From contig OY970285.1 in the NCBI GenBank assembly GCA_963716005.1, positions 868,001 to 932,000 of the forward strand: a stretch of DNA of 64,000 bases, in the 5' to 3' direction. Below, one piece after another: positions 1 to 8,292 of the stretch (its first letter is position 1; every line of letters starts with the position of its first letter). The notes below the pieces were generated by a model. The model did no database searches, was not told the origin of the DNA, and was given only the letters and a program-made list of their open reading frames with translations. Source of the stretch: CAVRUF01 sp963716005 (lineage in GTDB: Bacteria; Actinomycetota; Thermoleophilia; Gaiellales; Gaiellaceae). Position numbers and translations under genes: made by a program.

Positions 1-1
1 G

Positions 2-592
2 CGGCGGCTTCCGTCCTTCCGGCGGCGCGCTGCCGACCCGCCGGTGGCGCCGGAGCCCGTGGAGCCCGAGCCCGAACCGGAGCCCGTGTCGACAGCCGAG
101 CCGCTCGCCGATGTCGAGCCGGAGATCGAGGCGGCTGCGGCACTTCCGGATCCCGAGCCCGAACCGGAGCCGGAACCAGAGCCTCTGCCCCAACCGGACC
201 CAGAGCCTGAGCCGGAACCCGAACCGGAACCAGAGCCAGAACCTGAACCTGAGCCGGACCCCGAGCCGATGCCGGTGCTCGACCGCGCGCCGCTGGTCGC
301 CGCGCCGGCGCCTCCGCCCGAGCCGATCGCGCCGACGTCTCCTCCGGTCGCTCCGCCTCCGCCGCAGAAGGTCGTCCGCATGCCGGTTCGCGGGCCGCGG
401 AAGTGGAACATCTGGGATCTCGAAGAGATCTCCCGTGACGCGGCGCCCGAAAGCGGTGATCCGAAAGAACGTGCGGCGCTCCTCCTGCACCTGCGCCAGT
501 TCGCGGACGCGGACGGCACGCTGCCGGTGGAGTTCGACGGCCTTGTCCGCGAGTCGTTCGGGAGGCTGCTCGCCGGCACCGGGCCGGCGTGA
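2..592 (+). CDS. EP-repeat protein, 5' truncated by window edge
   Basis: The frame is already open at the window edge, so the real start lies upstream. The visible ~196 residues begin with a Pro/Glu tract made largely of repeated EP dipeptides (codons at about 44-270), followed by a Pro/Ala linker. A C-terminal piece of ~75 residues looks folded (motifs KWNIWDLEEISRD and ADGTLPVEFDGLV). EP runs are known as stiff, extended spacers in envelope-spanning proteins; that role here is only inferred. No catalytic motif is visible. Its stop overlaps the start of the RlpA-like gene (GTGA), which suggests one transcript. I do not recognise the family. Confidence 0.6.
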   Translation, partial: RRLPSFRRRAADPPVAPEPVEPEPEPEPVSTAEPLADVEPEIEAAAALPDPEPEPEPEPEPLPQPDPEPEPEPEPEPEPEPEPEPDPEPMPVLDRAPLVAAPAPPPEPIAPTSPPVAPPPPQKVVRMPVRGPRKWNIWDLEEISRDAAPESGDPKERAALLLHLRQFADADGTLPVEFDGLVRESFGRLLAGTGPA

Positions 593-1011
593 AGGGAGAG
601 CTCCTCGAGCGCGAGCTGGCTCTGGCCGCGCTCGCGCTCGTCGCCATCCTCGCCGGTCTGACGTTCACCGCTGGCGGCGGCGATGCAACGCCGGTGACGC
701 CGGCCGCCACGGGCGCCACCGAGCAGTGGCGCGAGGCGACGGTCGGCGTGCTCGGATCCAACTCGAACGGGCAGGCGACCGTGTGCGGCGTGACGCTCGA
801 CGCGTCGCTCCAGGGGATCGCGCACCCCGTCCTGCCGTGCGGCGCGCGGATCACCGTCGAGGCGAACGGCGTATCCGTGGACACGACCGTCGTGGGCAAG
901 GAGGGCTACGCCGAGGGGCAGGAGTTCGCGCTGACGGAAGCGCTCGCCGCCGCGCTCGGCGTCGAGGGCGAGGGGACGGTTCGATGGAGATTCTCCGAGG
1001 GCGCACGCTAA
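589..1011 (+). CDS. Membrane-anchored RlpA-like double-psi beta-barrel protein
   Basis: 140 residues. Residues ~9-28 form one hydrophobic segment (signal anchor or uncleaved signal), so the rest is probably outside the membrane. Residues ~60-135 follow the RlpA/expansin double-psi barrel pattern: Gly-rich entry, Cys66, then IAHPVLPCG with His79 and Cys83, then the Val-Val strand and a helix ending in LG. RlpA proteins are lytic transglycosylases that cleave peptidoglycan lacking stem peptides. Here the catalytic Asp of the usual VVDRGPY motif is absent (VVGKEGY, residues 101-107), so the enzyme may be inactive or a wall-binding relative. Start chosen by the GTGA overlap with the upstream gene. 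Confidence 0.6.
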   Translation: MKGELLERELALAALALVAILAGLTFTAGGGDATPVTPAATGATEQWREATVGVLGSNSNGQATVCGVTLDASLQGIAHPVLPCGARITVEANGVSVDTTVVGKEGYAEGQEFALTEALAAALGVEGEGTVRWRFSEGAR

Positions 1012-1119
1012 GCTGAGACGGCGTGCTCGACCGCGTGCGTGGCCTCGTGCGCAATGTAGAACCAACAGCTACTGAGAGGGAGCCCGCGTCCGGATCCGGC
1101 TTAATCACCGCCCGGCAAG

Positions 1120-1176
1120 GCACCCACCTGGCTCGCCAGGTTCCTCACGTACGAGGCAGACACGGCGCGGTGGTGC
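1120..1176 (+). other. Possible structured element in the mnmA upstream region
   Basis: The 198-base gap before mnmA holds a compact fold: an outer stem GCAC...GTGC closing two hairpins, CCTGG-CTCG-CCAGG (1127-1140) and CCTC-ACGTAC-GAGG (1143-1156). I could not match it to a known riboswitch or small RNA. It may be an independent RNA, a terminator remnant, or chance in GC-rich DNA. It lies upstream of the mnmA -10 box, so it is not a leader of that gene. Confidence 0.2.
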
Positions 1177-1197
1177 ACGCGTGCCCGAATCCGCCGC

Positions 1198-1203
1198 TAC
1201 CCT
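1198..1203 (+). promoter_or_regulatory. -10 box of mnmA (TACCCT)
   Basis: TANNNT hexamer ending exactly 6 nt before the ATG of mnmA, placing the transcript start at or next to the start codon (leaderless). The same spacing recurs before at least ten other genes of this window. Confidence 0.5.
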
Positions 1204-1209
1204 CGCCCG

Positions 1210-2487
1210 ATGGAGGCCACCGGAACAGCCGCGCGTGACGGCGACCTCGCCTGGATCCGCCTGCGGGTCGCCGACGGGCGCATCGACGAGGCCGGGGGAG
1301 AAGGACCCGGCGTCGACGAGCTCCTCGCCGCGCTTCCCGGGCTGACGCCGCTCGAGGCTGCCGCGGTCCCCACGCCTCCGCTCGCCGGCGACGCGCTGCA
1401 CGAGGCGTTGGCCCAGGTCCTCACCGCATCGCCCGACGAGAACCGCGTGGTCGTCGCGATGAGCGGCGGCGTCGACAGCGCGGTCACGCTCCTCCGCGTC
1501 CGCGAGGCCGGCTTCGAGCCTGTCGGCGCAACGCTGCGCCTTTGGCTCGATCCGCACGGCCCCGACGCCGAGCGGGCCTGCTGCTCGCCCGAGGCCGTGC
1601 TTGCCGCTCGCGCTACCTGCCACGGCCTCGGACTGCCGCACGTGACGCTCGACCTGCGGGAGGAGTTCCGCGCCGCCGTGGTCGCGCCGTTCGTGGACGG
1701 CTACGCCCGCGGCGAGACGCCGAACCCGTGCATGCGCTGCAACGGCAGCTTCCGCTTCGCCGAGCTGCTCGCGTTCGCCGAGCTCGTCGGCGCCTCCAAG
1801 CTCGCGACCGGGCACTACGCCCGCCTCGCCGAGCACCGCGGCCGCCTGCTCCTCGCCCGCGCGGTCGACCGCGAGAAGGACCAGTCCTACATGCTCGCCC
1901 AGCTCGACCCGGACGAGCTCGGCCGTCTGTGGTTCCCGCTCGGCGAGTCCACGAAGACGGAGGTCCGAGCCGAGGCCGAGGCGGCCGGCCTGGCCGCGGC
2001 CCGCCGTGCCGAGAGCCAGGAGGCGTGCTTCCTCGCCGGCGGCGACTACCGCGACTTCCTCGGGGCGCACGGCGTGGGCGTGGCCGAGGGCGCGATCGTG
2101 GACGAGGACGGCAACGAGCTCGGACGCCACGACGGCTTCTGGCGCTTCACGCCGGGGCAGCGGCGCGGGCTCGGCGTCTCGACGGGTGCCCCGCTCTTCG
2201 CGCTGCGCAGCGACCCCGCGTCGAACACGGTGGTCGTCGGACCGCACGCTTCGCTCGCCCGTCACAGGATCTCCTCGCGGGAGGGCCGCCTCTACGTGCC
2301 GGTCGAGCGCGCCGACGCGAAGCTGCGCTACCGCTCGCCTGCCGCTCCCGCCGAGATCACGGCCGACGGCGAGGGCTTCGACCTCCGGCTCGACACGCCG
2401 GCCTACGGCGTCGCGACCGGCCAGGCCGCCGTCCTCTACGAGGGCGACGCGGTCGTCGGCGCCGGTTTGATCTCCTCGGCCGAATAA
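1210..2487 (+). CDS. mnmA: tRNA-specific 2-thiouridylase MnmA with N-terminal extension
   Basis: 425 residues. MnmA activates C2 of U34 in tRNA Glu/Gln/Lys with ATP and inserts sulfur. The PP-loop SGGVDS is at 85-90, the nucleophile Cys174 sits in NPCMRCN and the persulfide Cys273 in ESQEACF; the C-terminal barrel carries FTPGQRRGLG. The family normally starts a few residues before the PP-loop, but here ~78 extra residues precede it. They read like an IscU/NifU N-terminal fold (LRVADGRIDEAGGEGPG...LTPLEAA) in which the cluster-binding Cys positions are gone. The start is fixed by a leaderless-type -10 box. Intact frame. Confidence 0.93.
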   Translation: MEATGTAARDGDLAWIRLRVADGRIDEAGGEGPGVDELLAALPGLTPLEAAAVPTPPLAGDALHEALAQVLTASPDENRVVVAMSGGVDSAVTLLRVREAGFEPVGATLRLWLDPHGPDAERACCSPEAVLAARATCHGLGLPHVTLDLREEFRAAVVAPFVDGYARGETPNPCMRCNGSFRFAELLAFAELVGASKLATGHYARLAEHRGRLLLARAVDREKDQSYMLAQLDPDELGRLWFPLGESTKTEVRAEAEAAGLAAARRAESQEACFLAGGDYRDFLGAHGVGVAEGAIVDEDGNELGRHDGFWRFTPGQRRGLGVSTGAPLFALRSDPASNTVVVGPHASLARHRISSREGRLYVPVERADAKLRYRSPAAPAEITADGEGFDLRLDTPAYGVATGQAAVLYEGDAVVGAGLISSAE

Positions 2488-2507
2488 GAACCGGCCAAAC
2501 CGGTTAC

Positions 2508-2513
2508 TACACT
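2508..2513 (+). promoter_or_regulatory. Probable -10 box of the anti-sigma/sigma operon (TACACT)
   Basis: TACACT lies 13 nt before the anti-sigma start, giving a leader of only a few bases. A weak GTTT(2465)...GAATAA(2482) pair in the end of mnmA faintly resembles a SigB/F-type promoter, which would allow autoregulation; that part is speculative. Confidence 0.35.
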
Positions 2514-2526
2514 GGCTCCGCCCCGG

Positions 2527-2916
2527 ATGACCGACACGATCAGGCTCACCGTCCCCTCCGGCCGCTCCTACCAGGGCGTGGTTCGCCTTGTCCTGGGCGG
2601 GCTCGCGGCACAGTCGGGTCTGTCCGTCGAGGCGCTCGAGGACGTCCAGCTCGCGCTCGACACGCTCCTCTCGGACGACTTCTGCACCGACACGGAGATC
2701 CTCGACGTGGAGATCCAGGTGACGGAGGGCGGCGTCGCGTTGGTGCTCGGGCCGCTCGACCGCGACCGCATCGAGGCCGGGCTCGCAGACCGCGATCCGG
2801 GTTCGGTCGGCCTCGCGCGGCTTCTCGACGCGACGACGTCCGGGTACGAGATCGACGGCCGCGACGGGGCGGCCTGGGTGCGTCTTCGCAAGGGAGTCAT
2901 CGGGGACGACGCGTGA
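2527..2916 (+). CDS. Anti-sigma factor, RsbW-like ATPase fold
   Basis: 129 residues with the small GHKL/RsbW organisation: N-terminal strand, helix EDVQLALDTLL, central beta strands, and a C-terminal G-x-GLARLLDATTSGYEI segment resembling the G-box region. RsbW/SpoIIAB-type proteins hold a SigB/F-type sigma factor inactive and are released by partner switching. Its stop overlaps the sigma start by 4 bases (GTGA), the classic anti-sigma/sigma pairing. The N-box lacks the usual metal-coordinating Asn (DTLLSDD in place of E-x-x-x-N), so kinase activity is doubtful and it may act purely by binding. Confidence 0.75.
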   Translation: MTDTIRLTVPSGRSYQGVVRLVLGGLAAQSGLSVEALEDVQLALDTLLSDDFCTDTEILDVEIQVTEGGVALVLGPLDRDRIEAGLADRDPGSVGLARLLDATTSGYEIDGRDGAAWVRLRKGVIGDDA

Positions 2917-3690
2917 CGCAGGAGGGGCGGCGCAACGACCGCGAGCTGCTTCGGCGCTACCACGAGGAAGGCGACCAGGCCGCGCGCGACGAGCTGATCG
3001 AGCAGTACCTGCCGCTCGTGCGCTCGCTGGCCCGACGCTACGACCGGCGCGGCGAGCAGCTCGAGGATCTCGTCCAGGTCGGCTCGATCGGGCTGATCAA
3101 GGCGATCGACCGCTTCGACCCCGACCGCGGCTTCGAGCTGACGACCTATGCGACGCCGACGATCATCGGCGAGATCAAGCGCCATTTTCGCGACAAGGGC
3201 TGGGCGATCCGCGTCCCCCGCGGGCTCCAGGAGCTGAACGTCCGCCTCTCCAAGCTCCTCGAGGACCTGACTGTCGAGCTCGGCCGCTCCCCGACGGTTC
3301 CCGAACTGGCGAAGGCGGCCGGGGTGGACGAGGAAGCGGTGGTCGAGGCGCTCGAGACCGGGCACGCCTACACGACGCTCTCGCTCTCGGCGCCTTCCGG
3401 CGGCGGCGACAACGGCGACGATCTCGACCCGCTCGAGTCGCTCGGCGAGGTCGATCCGGAGTTCGAGCTGAGCGAGGACCGCGCCGTCGTCGAGCCCGGC
3501 CTGAAGGCCCTCGACGAGCGCGAGCGGCGCATCTTGCACCTGCGCTTCTACGAAGGGCTGACCCAGTCGCAGATCGCCGTGCAGATCGGGATCTCCCAGA
3601 TGCACGTGTCGCGGCTCATCCGGCGTTCGCTGGAGAAGATGCGCGAGGAGCTCGTCGAGGACGAGGAGAACGGCTCGGGTTCGAGCGTAG
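2913..3690 (+). CDS. RNA polymerase sigma factor, SigB/SigF/SigG family
   Basis: About 258 residues. Region 2 holds DLVQVGSIGLIKAIDRFDP and the -10 recognition helix TYATPTIIGEIKRHFRD. Region 3 holds LGRSPTVPELAKAAG, and region 4 has ERRILHLRFYEGLTQSQIA with helix-turn-helix ISQMHVSRLIRRSL. Lacking a region 1, it is the general-stress/sporulation type controlled by the preceding anti-sigma gene. In the sequence as given, this frame has no stop and runs on into alaS. A TAG at 3688-3690 lies in the next frame, and one CG restored to AGCGTAG would bring it into register. The annotated end is therefore inferred. Confidence 0.85.
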
Positions 3691-3698
3691 GCGCCGGG

Positions 3699-3704
3699 TA
3701 CGAT
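3699..3704 (+). promoter_or_regulatory. -10 box of alaS (TACGAT)
   Basis: TACGAT ends 6 nt before the alaS ATG, the leaderless spacing. It supports a separate alaS transcript and start, against the idea that the sigma factor and AlaRS form one polypeptide. Confidence 0.5.
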
Positions 3705-3710
3705 CGGCGC

Positions 3711-6269
3711 ATGAGAACTACCGCCGAGCTGCGCGAGGGATTCCTCGCGTTCTTCGAGTCGCACGGGCACACGCGGCGCGCGTCCGGGTCGGTGATTCCG
3801 CCTGCCGACGATCCGACGACGCTCTTCATCGTCGCCGGCATGCAGCCCATGAAGAAGTGGTTCCTCGGCGTCGAGCAGCCCGTGGCGCAGCGCGTCACGA
3901 CCGCGCAGAAGGTGATGCGCGCCGGCGGGAAGCAGAACGACCTCGACGACGTGGGGCGCACGTCCCGCCACGCGTCGTTCTTCGAGATGCTCGGCAACTT
4001 CTCGTTCGGCGACTACTTCAAGGACGGGGCGATCGACCTCGCCTGGGAGTTCTCCACCGAGAAACTCGGGTTCGAGCCGGAGACGATCTGGGCGACCGTC
4101 TTCGCCGGCGACCCGGAACTCGGGCTCGGCGAGGACCAGGTCGCGATCGACGGCTGGCTCCGCGTCGGCATCCCGCGCGAGCGGATCGTCGGGCTGCCGC
4201 GCTCCGAGAACTTCTGGCAGGCCGCCGACACCGGGCCGTGCGGCCCGTGCTCGGAGCTCTACCTCGACCGCGGCGTCGAGCTCGGCTGCGACCGGCCCGA
4301 CTGCGCGCCCGGCTGCGACTGCGACCGGTTCCTCGAGTACTGGAACCTCGTCTTCATGGAGTACGACCTCGCCGACGACGGGACGCTCACGCCGCTGCCG
4401 CAGCAGAACATCGACACCGGCCTCGGCCTCGAGCGCGGCGCGATGCTCCTCCAGGGCGTCGACTCGATCTTCGATACCGACGCCTACCAGCAGATCATGG
4501 AGTGGGTCGCGGCCGAGAGCGGCGTGCGCTACGGCGAGTCCGACCAGGCGACGAAGGCGCACCGCGTGCTCGCCGACCACGGCCGCGCGATGACGTTCCT
4601 CACCGCGGACGGGATCGTTCCTGGCAACGAGGGGCGCGGCTACGTCCTGCGCCGGGTCATCCGCCGAGCGGTGCAGCACGGCCAGCGGATCGGGCTCGAA
4701 TCGCCGTTCCTCGCCGGGCTGTCCGGCGCCGTGATCGCGCAGATGGGCGACGCGTATCCCGAGCTCGAGGAGAACCGCGGCGCAGATCGAGGCGGCCCTG
4801 ACCGCCGAGGAGGAGCGCTTCGCGCAGACGCTCACGCGCGGCCTGAAGCTCTTCGACGAGGTCGCCGCAAGCGGAAACGTCTCCGGGGACGACGCCTTCA
4901 AGCTCCACGACACCTACGGCTTTCCGCTCGAGCTCACCGTCGAGCTGGCGGAGGAGCGCGGCCTCGCCGTCGACACGGACGGGTTCAAGGAGCGCATGGG
5001 CGAGCAGCGCGAGCGGTCGCGCTCGGCGGGCGGCGGCGAGGACGTCCCCGCGGCCGAGCTGGCGCGCGAGGCGGGGTTCCAGACCGAGTTCGTCGGCTAC
5101 GAGGCGACCGACGTGCTGACGCAGATCGGCGCGCTCCAGGATCTCGGCGACGGCACGTTCCTCGCGAAGCTCCGCGAGTCGCCCTTCTATCCCGACGGCG
5201 GCGGGCAGGTCTCGGACCAAGGGTGGATCTCGAAAGACGAGGGCGCCAAGGCGGAGCTCGTGGCGGCGTACCGCTTCGGCGACGACCAGGCGCTGCTCTT
5301 CTCGGGCTCGGGCTTCGCCGCGGGCGACCGCGTGCGCGCCGTCGTGCCGTGGAAGGTCCGCTTCCCGACGACCGCGAACCACACCGCGACGCACCTGCTC
5401 CACAAGGCGCTCCAGGAGGTGCTCGGCGACCACGTGCGCCAGGCCGGCTCGGCCGTGCGGCCGGACAAGCTCCGTTTCGACTTCACGCATCCCCAGGCGC
5501 TGAGCGCCGAGGAGCGCGCCCGTGTCGAGGAGATCGTGAACGAGCGCGTCTTCGAGAACCTCCCGGTGCATGCGTTCCTGACGCCGATCGACGAGGCGAA
5601 GCGCCTCGGTGCGATGGCGCTCTTCGGCGAGAAGTACGGCGACGTCGTCCGCGTCATCGAGGTGGGGAGCGGCGACGAGGCGTTCTCGCGCGAGCTCTGC
5701 GGCGGCTGCCACGTCCGCACGACCGCGGAGATCGGCCCGTTCGCGATCCTCTCGGAGGGCTCGGTCGGCTCCGGCGTGCGCCGGATCGAGGCGGTCACCT
5801 CCGGCGAGGCGTACGCGCTGCTCCACGCCCGCGCGCGTGAAGCCGACGAGCTGCGCGGCGAGCTGGCCCAGGCGCGCAAGGCGAAGCCAAGAGCAGCCGC
5901 GAGGCGCCGAGGTCCTCGAGGAACGTCGCACCGAGGCCGGCGGCGTCGCCGTGATCGTCGCCGAGGCGAAGACCGACAGCGTGGACGAGCTGCATGGCCC
6001 TCTCCGACCGCCTGAAGCAGGCGAGCGCGCCGGCCGCGGTCGTGCTCGGCTCGCGCGACGACGGCAAGGTCTCGCTCGTCGTGAACCTCGACAACTCCCT
6101 CGAGGAGCGCGGCCTCGACGCGGTCGCGATCGTCAAGGAGGCGGCGGCGCTCGTCGGCGGCGGTGGCGGCGGACGCCCGACGATGGCGCGCGCCGGAGGC
6201 AAGGATCCCGAGAAGCTCCCCGACGCGCTCGCGACTGCCGAGCGGGCGCTCGTCGAGGCGCTCTCGTAG
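3711..6269 (+). CDS. alaS: Alanine-tRNA ligase (frame-broken in this sequence)
   Basis: AlaRS charges tRNA(Ala) and edits mischarged Ser/Gly. The N-terminal class II catalytic core is clear (FFESHGHTRRASGSVIP, SFFEMLGNFSFGDYFK, ENFWQAADTGPCGPCSE). It is followed by the tRNA-recognition helices, the editing domain with zinc ligands NHTATHLLH and CGGCH, and a C-terminal DHHA1-like domain ending in GGGGGGRPTMARAGG. The frame breaks near 4780, 5890 and 5990, each a net +1 (one base extra or two lost). The first is cured by one more CG. All domains are present and in order, so this is an intact essential gene with sequence errors rather than a real pseudogene. Confidence 0.92.
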
Positions 6270-6272
6270 GAT
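6267..6272 (+). promoter_or_regulatory. -10 box of ruvX overlapping the alaS stop (TAGGAT)
   Basis: The alaS stop TAG forms the first half of TAGGAT, which ends 8 nt before the ruvX GTG. One of six places here where a stop codon doubles as the start of a -10 hexamer. Confidence 0.4.
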
Positions 6273-6280
6273 CGCCGCCC

Positions 6281-6686
6281 GTGAAGGTTCTCGCGCTCGA
6301 CTACGGTCTCGCGCGCACCGGCGTGGCCGTCTCGGACCCGACGGGGACGGTGGCGAGACCGCTGGGCGTCGTCGAGCGGGCCGCCGAAGAGGCGGGTCTC
6401 GCCCAGCGTGGCGAAGCTCGCCCGCGAGGAGAACGCCGAGCGGATCGTCGTCGGTCTTCCCATCACCCTGCGGGGCGAGGCAGGTGAGCAGGCGGCCGAG
6501 ACCGAACGGTTCGTCGCGGCGCTCCGCGCGAAGGTCGACCTCCCGGTCGACACGTTCGACGAGCGCTTCACCACCCGTCTCGCGCAGAATTCACAGGAAG
6601 CAGGATCCAGCGCACCCGAGGATGCGCTCGCCGCGGCCCATCTCCTCACGACCTATCTCGAATGGCTGAGCGCCCAACCTACGTAA
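6281..6686 (+). CDS. ruvX: RuvX/YqgF, RNase H-fold nuclease for rRNA processing (frame-broken)
   Basis: YqgF-type Holliday-junction resolvase homologue; in bacteria it processes pre-16S rRNA ends. The N-terminal strand LALDYGLARTGVAVSDP carries the first catalytic Asp. IVVGLPITLRGEAGEQA and DERFTTRLAQ follow, and the C-terminal helix EDALAAAHLLTTYLEWL contains the last acidic residue. One break near 6405 (net +1) is cured by reading AGCGCGTGG in place of AGCGTGG. alaS-ruvX-mltG-aroE is a common bacterial order. The end overlaps mltG by 25 bases. Confidence 0.85.
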
Positions 6687-7573
6687 AGCACCGCGCCGAG
6701 CGGCCCAAGCACAAGCACAGCGTCTTCGCTGTGATCGTGGGCGTGTTCGTCGCCTTCGCGGCCGTGGCCGGCGTCGCGTTCGGGATCTCGAAGGCGCTCG
6801 GAAGCGACAGCCCGCCGCCGCTGCCGTCGACGACCGAGGCGGTTCCGGCGAAGCCGACGATCCGGATCATCTTCCCGGAGGGGTTCACGCGCGCGCAGAT
6901 GGCGAAGCGCGTCACCGAGGTGGACAAGATCGCGAAGAACAAGCGCGGCCTCGAGACGAGCCTCACGGCCAAGGACTACCTCGCGGCCTCCAAGAAGGGT
7001 CCGGTCCCGGCCGACTTCAAGAGCGAGAAGCTGAAGAACCTCGAGGGCTTCCTCTTCCCGGCGACCTATGACTTCACCGAGGACACGACCTCGCGCGAGC
7101 TCGTCCTGAAGCAGCTCGACGCGTTCTCGGACGCCTGGGGGAAGGTGGACATGAAGTACGCGGAGTCGAAGAACCTGACCGCGTACGACGTGCTGATCAT
7201 CGCCTCGCTGATCGAGAAGGAGGTGATCGTCCCGAAGGAGCGCCCCTTGGTGGCCGCCGTGATCTACAACCGCCTGAAGGCCGGCATGACGCTCGGGATC
7301 GACGCGGCCATCCGCTACGGCTTCGACATCCCTCCGACCCAGGCGATCCTCCAGAGCCAGCTCGAGTCCGACTCGCCGTACAACACGCGGAAGGTTCCCG
7401 GCCTTCCGCCGACGCCGATCGCGAACCCGGGCCTTGCGTCGATCCAGGCCGCCGCGCACCCGGACGACGTGAACTTCCTCTACTTCATCCGCAAGGCCGA
7501 CTGCAAGAGCCACTTCTTCACGGCAAGCTCGGCCGAGTTCGACGCGTATCCCCGCGGCGGGCTGCAGTGCTGA
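6662..7573 (+). CDS. mltG: Endolytic murein transglycosylase MltG
   Basis: 303 residues. A short basic N-terminus is followed by one transmembrane helix (~residues 20-45). Then come the LysM-like subdomain (TIRIIFPEGFTRAQMAKRV), and the YceG catalytic domain, where LIIASLIEKE holds the catalytic Glu185. Family signatures VAAVIYNRLKAGMTLGIDAAIRYG and SPYNTRKVPGLPPTPIANPG are complete. MltG cuts nascent glycan strands and so terminates chain elongation. The start overlaps the 3' end of ruvX; it gives a sensible short cytoplasmic tail. Intact. Confidence 0.93.
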   Translation: MAERPTYVKHRAERPKHKHSVFAVIVGVFVAFAAVAGVAFGISKALGSDSPPPLPSTTEAVPAKPTIRIIFPEGFTRAQMAKRVTEVDKIAKNKRGLETSLTAKDYLAASKKGPVPADFKSEKLKNLEGFLFPATYDFTEDTTSRELVLKQLDAFSDAWGKVDMKYAESKNLTAYDVLIIASLIEKEVIVPKERPLVAAVIYNRLKAGMTLGIDAAIRYGFDIPPTQAILQSQLESDSPYNTRKVPGLPPTPIANPGLASIQAAAHPDDVNFLYFIRKADCKSHFFTASSAEFDAYPRGGLQC

Positions 7574-8292
7574 GCCTCATCGGGCTCCTCGGAAACCCTG
7601 TCGCGCACTCGCTCTCGCCCCGTATGCAGAACGCCGCCTTCGAGGCGCTCTCACTCGAATTCAAGTACGTGCTCATGCCGGTCGAGGAGGAGCTGCTCGA
7701 GGAGACGGTCGGCTCGCTGGCGGACAACGGCTTCGTGGGCGCGAACGTGACCGTGCCGTACAAGGCGGCGGTGATCCCGTTCCTCGACGAGGTGGACGAC
7801 TTCGCGTCGCGCGCCGGTTCCGTGAACACGATCGTCGTGCGAGACGGGAAGCTCCACGGCTCCTCGACGGACGGGCTGGCGGTGGTCGACGCGGTCGAGG
7901 CCGAGGGAGCGCGAGTGCTGATCCTCGGCGCGGGCGGCGCGGCCCATGCGGTCGGGACCGCCCTGGAGGACGTAGGCGCGACCGTGCGGATGTCGTCGCG
8001 GCGCGACGCGGACTGGCCGCCGGAGCTCGGTGACGCGACAATGCTCGTGAACGCCACGCCCGTGCGCGAGGAGACGCTCGTGGATCTCGATTCAGCGCTC
8101 ACGGTGGTCGATCTGGCCTATCGCGACGACGGCGAGCCGACCGCGCTGGTCGCGGCCGCACGGGCCGCGGGATGCACGGTCGTGGACGGGCTCGAGGTGC
8201 TCCTACGCCAGGGCGCGGCGTCGTTCGAGCGCTGGACCGGCGAGTCCGCCCCTATCGACGTCATGCGTGCCGCACTACTCTCCCGTTCGTGA
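7567..8292 (+). CDS. aroE: Shikimate dehydrogenase AroE
   Basis: 241 residues, slightly short for the family. NADPH-dependent reduction of 3-dehydroshikimate to shikimate. Substrate site NPVAHSLSP near the N-terminus, catalytic Lys in NVTVPYK, GSVNTIV, Asp in STDG, and the dinucleotide loop ILGAGGAAHAVG are all present. Coupled by overlaps on both sides (GTG start inside the mltG stop region, GTGA with aroC), so it is the first gene of a translationally coupled shikimate block. Confidence 0.93.
   Translation: MLSLIGLLGNPVAHSLSPRMQNAAFEALSLEFKYVLMPVEEELLEETVGSLADNGFVGANVTVPYKAAVIPFLDEVDDFASRAGSVNTIVVRDGKLHGSSTDGLAVVDAVEAEGARVLILGAGGAAHAVGTALEDVGATVRMSSRRDADWPPELGDATMLVNATPVREETLVDLDSALTVVDLAYRDDGEPTALVAAARAAGCTVVDGLEVLLRQGAASFERWTGESAPIDVMRAALLSRS

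Noticed and set aside
44..270. The EP-coding tract as a tandem DNA repeat or CRISPR-like array
   Set aside because: The repeat unit is a varied 6-base codon pair without spacers; it is explained by protein-level repetition.
111..1016. Long arginine/serine-rich open frames, here and opposite most genes
   Set aside because: They are other-frame readings of GC-rich genes whose real frame is recognised; composition is biased to Arg, Ala, Pro and Ser and no family matches.
2913..5840. Continuous open frame joining the sigma factor to alanyl-tRNA synthetase, as if one fused protein
   Set aside because: A leaderless-type -10 box and ATG stand just before alaS, a TAG lies one frame away, and the same CG-loss signature seen elsewhere explains the missing stop.
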